Shown piece by piece: positions 1-5,777 of a stretch of DNA of 33,269 bases. A program made the position numbers and the translations under genes. The notes beneath the pieces were generated by a model. That model saw only the letters and a program-made list of their open reading frames with translations, did not search any database and had not been told where the DNA came from. Origin of the DNA: Candidatus Zixiibacteriota bacterium (GTDB lineage: Bacteria; Zixibacteria; MSB-5A5; RBG-16-43-9); contig JAUYBY010000018.1 in assembly GCA_030692925.1 (NCBI GenBank), positions 1 to 33,269 on the forward strand. Reading direction: 5' to 3'. Within the stretch, counting starts at the first letter, position 1. Each line of letters begins with the position of its first letter.

Positions 1-113
1 CGGTGGCGGGGCTATTTTTTACTGGTGAAGTACTTGATGTGAGCGGTTGGCTGGGTGGTTATAATCTCCAATGGGCATGGTCATCGGGCTGGTGTGCCGG
101 ACAGTATGTTTAG
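1..113 (+). CDS. HI0933-like / BaiN-type FAD-dependent oxidoreductase, C-terminal fragment
   Basis: The frame beginning at base 3 is open through 36 codons to a TAG at 111-113; the gene starts before the window. It reads [16 protein letters not shown] followed by [20 protein letters not shown]. The pattern GL(Y/F)[21 protein letters not shown] is the characteristic C-terminal FAD-contacting segment of the HI0933/YhiN/BaiN flavoprotein family, soluble enzymes of about 400 residues that bind FAD and act on NAD(P)H-linked substrates. Only this tail is visible, so the substrate cannot be judged. The gene ends just before a palindrome-rich stretch. Family assignment is confident; function is inferred from family only. 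Confidence 0.88.
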   Translation, partial: VAGLFFTGEVLDVSGWLGGYNLQWAWSSGWCAGQYV

Positions 114-167
114 CGCGTCCGGGAAAATACGTTGTTCCTTATCCTCCTCAGAACGTCAACCAGATGA

Positions 168-208
168 GTAGGTCGGGCTGTCCAGCCAAAGGCGGGGCTG
201 TCCGACTA
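168..208 (+). repeat. GTAG-foot palindrome, GTCGGGC family, copy 1
   Basis: Starts GTAGGTCGGGCTGTCCAGCC and returns through GGCGGGGCTGTCCGACTA: an imperfect hairpin whose outer arm GTCGG pairs with CCGAC. Same arm sequence as the copies at 421, 1009, 1636, 9470 and 22858, but with a different centre. Confidence 0.7.
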
Positions 209-226
209 TATCTCCGAGAAGCCCTC

Positions 227-249
227 GTAGGCGGGGCTCCCAGCCCCGC
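227..249 (+). repeat. GTAG-foot palindrome, GCGGGGCT family, copy 1
   Basis: GTAG followed by an 8-bp perfect stem (GCGGGGCT / AGCCCCGC) closed by a CCC triloop. A copy with the identical stem and loop lies in opposite orientation at 21123-21145. Confidence 0.85.
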
Positions 250-285
250 AAACCTTATTGTAATCGCTTTTCCATTGATGACTAT

Positions 286-308
286 GCGGAGCAAGGTGCT
301 CCGCCTAC
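286..308 (-). repeat. GTAG-foot palindrome, GCGGAGCA type
   Basis: Read on the minus strand: GTAG, then an 8-bp perfect stem (GCGGAGCA / TGCTCCGC) with a 3-nt loop. Same architecture (GTAG + 8-bp stem + 3-nt loop) as 227-249 but different stem sequence. Confidence 0.8.
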
Positions 309-327
309 GGACTAATTACCATCTGGT

Positions 328-349
328 TGTCAGGTGGTAACACCTGACA
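328..349. repeat. TGTCAG hairpin with GTAA tetraloop, copy 1
   Basis: TGTCAGGTG-GTAA-CACCTGACA, a perfect 9-bp stem with a GNRA-type tetraloop. Related copies at 21505-21526 and 21544-21569 keep the TGTCAG/CTGACA ends and change the inner base pairs on both arms. Confidence 0.8.
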
Positions 350-356
350 GCACATC

Positions 357-413
357 GAACTCACCCCCATACCCCCTCTCTTATTAAGAGAGGGGGATTA
401 AGGGGGTGAGTTC
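357..413. repeat. Two-tier palindrome (GAACTCACCCCC / CCCCCTCTCTT)
   Basis: Outer perfect 12-bp arms GAACTCACCCCC (357-368) and GGGGGTGAGTTC (402-413) enclose an inner perfect 11-bp hairpin CCCCCTCTCTT (372-382) / AAGAGAGGGGG (386-396). A partial relative at 32984-33010 keeps the left outer arm and an inner CCCTCTCTTT / AAGAGAGGG stem; a looser one lies at 3193-3268. Confidence 0.85.
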
Positions 414-420
414 AGAAGGC

Positions 421-447
421 AGGTCGGGCTGTTGAAAACTGCCCGAC
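421..447 (+). repeat. GTCGGGC palindrome with gttgaaaact centre, copy A
   Basis: GTCGGGC (423-429) pairs with GCCCGAC (441-447), and inside them GTT pairs with AAC around a short loop. Copies sharing this exact centre occur only at 1009-1037 and 1636-1667, bracketing the next two genes. Confidence 0.85.
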
Positions 448-466
448 TAAAACTCTTTCACGTGCC

Positions 467-488
467 CGTCAGGTCCCCTGACCTGACG
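467..488. repeat. CGTCAGGTC hairpin
   Basis: Perfect 9-bp inverted repeat CGTCAGGTC / GACCTGACG around a CCCT loop. Confidence 0.75.
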
Positions 489-642
489 GAAAAGTTTTAC
501 TTGCATATCTAAACAAAGCAAATTATCTTACCTTCAGATATATTTTAATTTTCATTTTATGCGGCTTCTTTAAGCCGTTCAAAAGATTGTAATTTTATTA
601 GGACAGATAAACCTATGTTAGGCACATAGAAAGGAGGAGAAA

Positions 643-957
643 ATGCACGTTCAAATTATCAACTTTCAGCTCAAGGATTTGAGCGAAGAGGATTACACCA
701 AACTCTGTAATGATCTGGCTTCTACCTATGCAGACATTCCGGGTTTGATCTCCAAGGTGTGGCTCGCGAACTCGTCCACTGGTACATTTGGTGGAGTCTA
801 CTTTTGGAGGGATCAGAAGGCAATGGAGGAATTCGCCAAGACAAAGCTCTTTAATTCAGTGGCAACGCACCCTAATTTGACGAATATCTCCTCCAAAGAT
901 TTCGCCGTGATGGAGGGGCCAACCAGGGTCACACGGGGACACCTCGTTTCTAACTGA
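643..957 (+). CDS. YdhR-like putative monooxygenase (dimeric alpha/beta barrel)
   Basis: A 104-residue soluble protein beginning at ATG 643 with a strong ribosome site AAAGGAGGAG at 631-640. The central run PGLISKVWLANSSTGTFGG, then VYFWRDQKAMEEF and a C-terminal FAVMEGPTRVTRG, matches the pattern of the YdhR/ABM-type monooxygenase family (PGF--KVW-----G--GG-Y-F-D---A--Y). Members are small cytoplasmic ferredoxin-like-fold dimers, mostly of unknown substrate, sometimes acting on aromatic polyketides without cofactor. Length matches the family. The gene stands alone between two copies of the GTCGGGC palindrome (421 and 1009). Family fairly sure, reaction unknown. Confidence 0.8.
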   Translation: MHVQIINFQLKDLSEEDYTKLCNDLASTYADIPGLISKVWLANSSTGTFGGVYFWRDQKAMEEFAKTKLFNSVATHPNLTNISSKDFAVMEGPTRVTRGHLVSN

Positions 958-1008
958 AATCTCCCTTGGGTCTGAATTCGGGTTCTGCTTGTATGTAAAG
1001 TAGTAGCA

Positions 1009-1037
1009 GTAGGTCGGGCTGTTGAAAACTGCCCGAC
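1009..1037 (+). repeat. GTCGGGC palindrome with gttgaaaact centre, copy B
   Basis: GTAG foot at 1009-1012, then GTCGGGC, centre gttgaaaact, GCCCGAC at 1031-1037. Lies 52 bp after the YdhR-like stop and 28 bp before the acetyltransferase start. Confidence 0.88.
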
Positions 1038-1064
1038 AAAATCTCTTTCTTTGGGGAAAATCGT

Positions 1065-1631
1065 TTGTTGCATCTGGAAACTGAACGGCTACTACTAACA
1101 CCACATACTCTGGCCAATGTGGAATGTATGCATTTATGGGAGAATGATGCAGATCTTCTCTATTATAACGACAACCAGCCCGAAGACCGCGAACCGGATA
1201 CCCTCGAAGATATCCAGCAGTATCTCACGGAGATTATGCAAGACAATCCGGTGCCCAAGACCATTTACTACGCTGTTCATAAAAAGGCTAATCAACAGTT
1301 AATTGGCTACGGCATGATTGCACTCATTGATCGCTATAACCATCAGTGTAAACTGGGGATTGTTATTGGCGAGAAACAGGAATGGGGCCAAGGGTATGCG
1401 AAGGAAGTGCTGCAAGCCGTCATTACCTATTGTTTCACTACCCTGGATATGAACCGGATTGGGGCAGAATGCTACGCCATTAACGAACGTTCTATTCGGC
1501 TAATTGAGCATCTTGGCTTCAAACGGGAAGGTGTCGTTCGAGAGTCGGTACTAAAAAAGGGGGAGTTTGCGGACGAATATATTTACGGCTTATTACGGCG
1601 CGAATGGAATGAACAGAGATCGCGCGCATAG
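1065..1631 (+). CDS. GNAT-family N-acetyltransferase (RimJ/RimL-like)
   Basis: A 188-residue soluble acetyltransferase of the RimJ/RimL branch, which moves acetyl from acetyl-CoA to an amine. The N-terminal LETERLLLTPHT is the usual first strand; the acetyl-CoA pyrophosphate loop is EWGQGYAKEVLQ (about residues 105-117); NRIGAECYAINERSIRLIEHLGF and the ending EYIYGLLRREW are typical of the later strands. The start is TTG at 1065 (or 1068) because the conserved first strand begins immediately after it and no ATG precedes; only a weak GGGG at 1053-1056 could serve as ribosome site. The upstream region is taken up by palindrome copy B, so the native start or promoter may have been replaced. It stops 4 bp before copy C. 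Substrate unknown. Confidence 0.85.
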   Translation: MLHLETERLLLTPHTLANVECMHLWENDADLLYYNDNQPEDREPDTLEDIQQYLTEIMQDNPVPKTIYYAVHKKANQQLIGYGMIALIDRYNHQCKLGIVIGEKQEWGQGYAKEVLQAVITYCFTTLDMNRIGAECYAINERSIRLIEHLGFKREGVVRESVLKKGEFADEYIYGLLRREWNEQRSRA

Positions 1632-1635
1632 TAGC

Positions 1636-1667
1636 AATAGGTCGGGTTGTTGAAAACTGCCCGACCT
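1636..1667 (+). repeat. GTCGGGC palindrome with gttgaaaact centre, copy C
   Basis: TAGGTCGGG at 1636-1644 pairs with CCCGACCTA at 1658-1666; centre again ttgttgaaaactg. Immediately follows the acetyltransferase stop codon. Confidence 0.88.
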
Positions 1668-1739
1668 ACTTTTCATTTTCGATTTTATTTCGTATAAATT
1701 GAGATGAACTTAGTCCATTTCCCAAAGAAGGACGATGCT

Positions 1740-3116
1740 ATGAAAGAAAACTTAATCAATGATCTAAAGAAAATCTTTGGAGAAAAAAATGTCTTTTCCA
1801 CCTATGAGGAAAGGCTCTGCTATTCCTACGATGCCACTAACACCAGTTTTATGCCGGATGCAGTGGTCATTCCTCAGAATACCGAGCAGGTAGTTCAGGT
1901 GATGAAGTATGCTTCAGCTCACAAAATCCCGATAGTGAGTCGGGGCGCTGGTTCAGGTTATACTGGTGGCTCTTTACCAGTTAAGGGCGGAATCGTGGTC
2001 AGCTTCGAGCAGATGAACAAGATTCTCTCGGTGAACAAAGAGAAGATGTATGCAGTGATCGAGCCGGGAGTGGTAACCCAGAACTTTTTTGATGAGATGG
2101 AAAAACTCGGACTCTTTTACCCGCCTGACCCTTCCAGCTTGAAGACCTCAACCCTTGGCGGAAACGTGGCTGAGTGCGCCGGAGGTCTGCGCGGCAGAAA
2201 ATATGGAGTCACCAAAAACTATGTGTTAGGGCTGGAATTTGTGCTCTATGACGGTGAGATAGTCCCTACGGGAGTCTTGAGTCCAGAAGAGGACTTGGGG
2301 TACGATTTATCTGGAATCATAATCGGCTCAGAAGGGACCCTGGCAGTAATCACCAAAATAGCTTTAAAACTGCTGAAAAAGCCAGCTTATGAAGAGACCA
2401 TCTTAGCCGGTTTCAACCAGATGGAGGATGCGGCAAGAGTAGTAGCTGACATTACTGCCTCAGGTATCACCCCATCTATTTTAGAGTTCATCGATGGCGA
2501 CACTTTAGCTTGCGTTTTAGAATTTATCCAGACCGACCGTGTGGAGAAAGCCGAAGCAGTCCTTTTAATCGAAACAGATGGAGAAAAAGAGCAGGCTCAT
2601 AAAGAAGCAGAAGAAATCATAAAAATCTGCCAGAAAAATAATGCGAAAAGCTTAAAGTTTGCAGACACACAAGAGGAGAAAGATAATCTCTGGAAGATTC
2701 GCCGGTCTGTTTCAGCTTCTTTGTTAAGAATTGCACCCACCAAGGTAAATGAGGACGTCTGCGTTCCCCCAAGTCAGCTACCGGAATTAGTCCGGGGTAT
2801 CAAGAAATTGTCAAAAGATTACAACGTGCAGATAAATACTTTTGGACACGCCGGAGATGGAAACCTGCACGTAAATTTTATGACCGATTCCAGAGATAAG
2901 GAGAAAATGCACCGGGTGGAACAGGCAGTAGAGAAATTGTTCGATCTGACCCTTAAATTAGGCGGAACTCTTTCAGGAGAGCATGGCATCGGCACAACCA
3001 AAGCTAAGTTTATGGAAAAAGAGGTGGGCAAATCCGGAATCGAGTTTATGAAAAAAGTCAAACGAGCATTTGACCCGGATGGAATAATCAACCCCGGCAA
3101 AATATTTCCAGAGTAA
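1740..3116 (+). CDS. glcD: FAD-linked oxidase, GlcD / D-lactate dehydrogenase type
   Basis: Oxidises a 2-hydroxy acid such as glycolate or D-lactate with FAD as cofactor. The N-terminal PCMH-type FAD domain shows SRGAGSGYTGGSLPVKGG and PPDPSSLKTSTLGGNVAE (about residues 65-160), the pyrophosphate and isoalloxazine-contacting segments. The C-terminal FAD-oxidase domain carries FGHAGDGNLHVNF and GGTLSGEHGIGTTK, the metal- and substrate-site motifs of the GlcD/D-LDH family. An ATG at 1704 is in frame, but the ATG at 1740 has a proper GAAGGA ribosome site 7 nt upstream, giving 458 residues, normal for the family. No GlcE or GlcF partner is next to it, so the electron acceptor is unknown. Glycolate versus D-lactate cannot be decided from sequence alone. 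Confidence 0.9.
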   Translation: MKENLINDLKKIFGEKNVFSTYEERLCYSYDATNTSFMPDAVVIPQNTEQVVQVMKYASAHKIPIVSRGAGSGYTGGSLPVKGGIVVSFEQMNKILSVNKEKMYAVIEPGVVTQNFFDEMEKLGLFYPPDPSSLKTSTLGGNVAECAGGLRGRKYGVTKNYVLGLEFVLYDGEIVPTGVLSPEEDLGYDLSGIIIGSEGTLAVITKIALKLLKKPAYEETILAGFNQMEDAARVVADITASGITPSILEFIDGDTLACVLEFIQTDRVEKAEAVLLIETDGEKEQAHKEAEEIIKICQKNNAKSLKFADTQEEKDNLWKIRRSVSASLLRIAPTKVNEDVCVPPSQLPELVRGIKKLSKDYNVQINTFGHAGDGNLHVNFMTDSRDKEKMHRVEQAVEKLFDLTLKLGGTLSGEHGIGTTKAKFMEKEVGKSGIEFMKKVKRAFDPDGIINPGKIFPE

Positions 3117-3123
3117 AGTTTTT

Positions 3124-3151
3124 GTAGGGGCACGGCCTGCCGTGCCCCTAC
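3124..3151. repeat. GTAGGGGCACGGC perfect palindrome
   Basis: A 13-bp perfect inverted repeat GTAGGGGCACGGC / GCCGTGCCCCTAC with a 2-nt loop, 7 bp after the oxidase stop. Both ends carry the GTAG foot (GTAG / CTAC). It may also act as a transcription stop. Confidence 0.85.
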
Positions 3152-3160
3152 AATTTTATT

Positions 3161-3190
3161 GTAGAGACGCATTGCAATGCGTCTCTTTTT
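3161..3190 (+). repeat. GTAGAGACGCAT palindrome, copy 1, with T-run
   Basis: GTAG then GAGACGCAT-TGCA-ATGCGTCTC, followed by a T tract, so this copy could end the oxidase transcript. Three further copies (12375, 22813, 23702) share the AGACGCAT stem and differ only in the loop. Confidence 0.85.
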
Positions 3191-3387
3191 TTGATCTCAC
3201 CCTTTCCCTCTCCTTTCCTACGGTGGCTACGCCAGACGTAGTCTCCGTTTAGGAAAAAAGGAGAGGGCACTATCATTGCCCGCTTAATACGATGAAATCT
3301 GCGGAATAATCTTCAAATTTCATTTTTTTTGAATTTGTTTTTATTTGCAGATGACGTCCCTGTCAAGCGTGATAAAATTTAAGGGAT
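3191..3387. other. Intergenic region with a degraded CCCTCTCC palindrome
   Basis: Holds TTTCCCTCTCCTTT (about 3202-3215) and a returning AAAAAAGGAGAGGG (about 3255-3268), separated by a smaller GTAG-containing inverted repeat, as if one repeat had been inserted into another. The rest is AT-rich with no gene visible. Confidence 0.5.
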
Positions 3388-3891
3388 TTACGACTGGGTT
3401 ATTTCCTGAATGAAACCTAAGAATTTATCCTTACCCTTACGATCCGGATAAGAAAAGATATTCATCGGCACCTGCCACCCTTGAGGGGTTTTGACTGCAT
3501 TAGAGATATAATATTTTACCCTTTCCCCTAACCTCTTAGCCAGGTTTTTAGCACCTTCTTTAGGAGTCTCTGAAAGTAGTAAAAGAAGTCTATGGTCTTC
3601 GACTCCTGAGACCAGATCGGTCTCCCGAACGCTTTCTTGGATCAGAGCTTCAAGCTCTTGTGAGAGAACCTCTATTCGCCGATAGTTCTTGAGAGCTCCT
3701 CTCTTTGCAAATTTAGAGAGACTGCTTAGATCGATTATTAAAAGGGAAAGAAATTCACAATACCTTTCCGCTCTCTTTAACTCATGTTTCGCCCTGAGTC
3801 CAAAGTTACGATGATTCTTGTAAAACTGATCCATCTCCTCTCTTTCTTCACCTTCCTGGTAAAAATCATGTTCATCCTTGAAAGTCTCCAT
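3388..3891 (-). CDS. Degenerate GGDEF-domain protein
   Basis: A 167-residue soluble protein with an acidic N-terminus and a nucleotide-cyclase-like fold: AERYCEFLSLLIIDLSSLSKF resembles the first GGDEF strand, ETDLVSGVEDHRLLLLLSET occupies the position of R-D-x-h-x-R-GGDEF-h-h-LLP-T, and AKNLAKRLGERVKYY matches the following helix. The catalytic GG(D/E)EF has become GVEDH, so diguanylate cyclase activity is unlikely; a nucleotide-sensing or protein-binding role is more plausible. The frame extends to a TTG at 3912, but the ribosome site AAAAGGAG (3900-3907) sits inside that extension, so ATG 3891 (8-nt spacing) is the better start. A sigma-54 promoter lies upstream at 4056-4071. Fold assignment moderate. 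Confidence 0.7.
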   Translation of the reverse strand: METFKDEHDFYQEGEEREEMDQFYKNHRNFGLRAKHELKRAERYCEFLSLLIIDLSSLSKFAKRGALKNYRRIEVLSQELEALIQESVRETDLVSGVEDHRLLLLLSETPKEGAKNLAKRLGERVKYYISNAVKTPQGWQVPMNIFSYPDRKGKDKFLGFIQEITQS

Positions 3892-4340
3892 CCAAAAATC
3901 TCCTTTTGACAAAATTGTTTATTTCAGCTTTAAATAGCATTTTTGTTTTGATTGTATTGCCTTAAAAAAAGAAGTCGGCATCCCAGCCAAAAATTTACGT
4001 TCTATCTAATCTTCCACGAAGGGGCACAAACAAATCGTTAATTGTTCAATAAAAAAGCAAAACCTATGCCACAGGTCTACCGTTTGACTTATAGCTCTTG
4101 ATTTTATAAATATAAATTTTAGAATTCTTGAGTTCGAAAGGTGTAAAGAGTAACTTAAAGAAACACAAAGGGTTATCTGGAGGGTATTTTGAGGTTTGGG
4201 TTTTCTTTATCCTTGAGAAATTCTTAAAGCTCTTTGCAAAACGGTAAAATATTTCTGACTTTATATCTTTTATAAAACTTTATATGCAACTCTATTCACA
4301 ATCTTTGCACATACTTACATAAGAAAAATTTTTCTGCTGT
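3892..4340. other. AT-rich intergenic control region of the GGDEF-like gene
   Basis: About 450 bp without a gene. On the minus strand it carries a sigma-54 promoter (4056-4071), leaving a leader of about 155 nt, and about 270 bp further upstream where enhancer sites for an NtrC-type activator would be expected. I could not define a clean repeated dyad there. Confidence 0.6.
4056..4071 (-). promoter_or_regulatory. Sigma-54 (-24/-12) promoter for the GGDEF-like gene
   Basis: On the minus strand TGGCATAGGTTTTGCT matches TGGCACG-N4-TTGCW, with exactly 10 bases between the invariant GG and GC. It points at the GGDEF-like gene and sits directly downstream of the gene for an NtrC-type sigma-54 activator. 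Transcription would start near 4045. Confidence 0.8.
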
Positions 4341-5732
4341 TTATTCTCCGGTTTCATTGATCCGGTATTCTTTGATCTTATAGAGCAGGGAACGATAGCT
4401 TATCTCTAAAAGCTCAGACGCTTTTCTTCGATTCCAGTTGGTTTTGTTCAAAACCTCCAGAATCAGTTTCTTTTCCTGATTAGCTGTCGACCGAGCTACC
4501 CTTTTCTTAAGAGAATAATCTTTTTCTCCGGCTGGAGCTCCAAATTCTTCCATGGTTTCAGAGGTTACCACAGTGGCTTTAATAGTCTCTGCTATTATAT
4601 TTTCATCTGCTCGAACCACAATCTGTTTAATCAGATTCTCTAATTGCCGCACATTCCCAGGCCAGCCATATTCCTGCAAGAGCTTCATACTCTTAGGAGA
4701 AAGCTGGGCGTAATTCCTCTTATAATTAAGATTACATTTCTTTAAAAAATGGTCAACTAAGAAAGGGATATCCTCCCTCATCTCCCTCAAAGCCGGCAGG
4801 TTGATGGTGACTTCATTTAAACGATAATACAGGTCGTCCCGGAACAGTCCATTCTCTAAAGCCTTTTCTAAATCACGATTGGTAGCGCTGACAATTCTTA
4901 CGTCCACCTGAATATTTTTTATCCCTCCTACTCTTAAGAACTCATGCTGTTCCAAAACCTGGAGGAGCTTGGATTGGAGATCTAAAGGCATCTCTCCTAT
5001 TTCATCCAAAAACATAGTCCCTTTATGAGCCGTTTCAAACCTGCCAGGTTTGGTCTTATGCGCTCCGGTAAAAGCACCCTTCTCATAACCAAACATCTCA
5101 GACTCCAAAAGGTCCCGGGGGATAGCCGCACAGTCTTGCTTTGCAAAATACTCATTTTTACGACTGGAGAGGCTATGGATCATCCGGGCAACTATCTCCT
5201 TGCCGGTGCCGCTCTCCCCTCGGATTAAAATAGCCAAATCAGAATCAGCCACCTGTTCTATAAGACTTTTTACCTGTAACATCTTGGGGGATTCACCGAT
5301 CAGCTTATCATATTGCGACTTAGCCTGAAGCTCAGATTTAAGCAGGTCTAACTCTTTTTTTAACTTGTTTTTTTCCAAAACCTTCTGGATGTGAATCTCT
5401 ACTTCCTTAACGTCAAACGGTTTATTTATAAATTCCGAAGCCCCCAGGCGGATAGATTCCACCACGTTTTTTGTCTCGCCATGTCCGGAAAGCATTATTA
5501 CTTCTGAGAGACGATCCATCTCTTTTATCTGCTCCAGCACCTGAATACCATTAAGGCCGGGCATTTTTATGTCCAGCAGGATCAGATCTGGCCTGGATTG
5601 CGAAAAAAATTTGATCCCCTCATTTCCGTCCCGGGCTGTGAGGATCTCATAACCCTCCCCTAACCCCTCGCTTAAAAGCCAGGATACCGTGGGGTCATCA
5701 TCAATTACTAATAATTTCACCTTCTCTTTCAT
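4341..5732 (-). CDS. NtrC-family sigma-54-dependent response regulator
   Basis: A complete 463-residue activator. An N-terminal receiver (about 5-120) has the acidic pocket DDD at 11-13, phospho-acceptor D54 (LLDIKMPG) and the conserved lysine in INKPFD. The central AAA+ domain has Walker A GESGTGKE (about 170), the sigma-54-contacting GAFTGA loop in YEKGAFTGAHK, Walker B FLDEIGEMPLDLQSKLLQVL, and GWPGNVRQLENL. A C-terminal Fis-type helix-turn-helix (KASELLEISYRSLLYKIKEY) binds enhancers. Start ATG 5732 follows AAAGGAAA. It is the last of three co-directional genes (46-bp gap from the kinase upstream), so its phosphate very likely comes from those kinases. Likely targets are the sigma-54 promoters at 4056 and 17174, which is inference. 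Confidence 0.96.
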   Translation of the reverse strand: MKEKVKLLVIDDDPTVSWLLSEGLGEGYEILTARDGNEGIKFFSQSRPDLILLDIKMPGLNGIQVLEQIKEMDRLSEVIMLSGHGETKNVVESIRLGASEFINKPFDVKEVEIHIQKVLEKNKLKKELDLLKSELQAKSQYDKLIGESPKMLQVKSLIEQVADSDLAILIRGESGTGKEIVARMIHSLSSRKNEYFAKQDCAAIPRDLLESEMFGYEKGAFTGAHKTKPGRFETAHKGTMFLDEIGEMPLDLQSKLLQVLEQHEFLRVGGIKNIQVDVRIVSATNRDLEKALENGLFRDDLYYRLNEVTINLPALREMREDIPFLVDHFLKKCNLNYKRNYAQLSPKSMKLLQEYGWPGNVRQLENLIKQIVVRADENIIAETIKATVVTSETMEEFGAPAGEKDYSLKKRVARSTANQEKKLILEVLNKTNWNRRKASELLEISYRSLLYKIKEYRINETGE

Positions 5733-5777
5733 AAATTTTCCTTTAATACTATACTATCGGCAAAACCAAAAAAATCA

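Larger units (their letters stand above)
114..642. other. Gene-free 529-bp stretch packed with palindromes
   Basis: No convincing coding sequence. Open frames here are made of repeats. It contains at least six hairpin-forming elements (168-208, 227-249, 286-308, 328-349, 357-413, 421-447, 467-488), listed separately, then about 140 bp of AT-rich DNA before the YdhR-like gene, which should hold its promoter; I do not see a clear -35/-10 pair. Confidence 0.7.

Noticed and set aside
71..340. 89-codon open frame in the repeat region
   Set aside because: It overlaps the BaiN-like tail in another frame and then runs through several palindromes; no ribosome site and no protein-like pattern.
421..1667. 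True integron attC sites
   Set aside because: The palindromes lack clear R/L box pairs with the expected RYYYAAC...GTTRRRY layout, and relatives with other centres lie elsewhere without cassettes; kept only as a cassette-like hypothesis.
3388..3912. Active diguanylate cyclase
   Set aside because: The GG(D/E)EF loop reads GVEDH and surrounding catalytic residues are not preserved.
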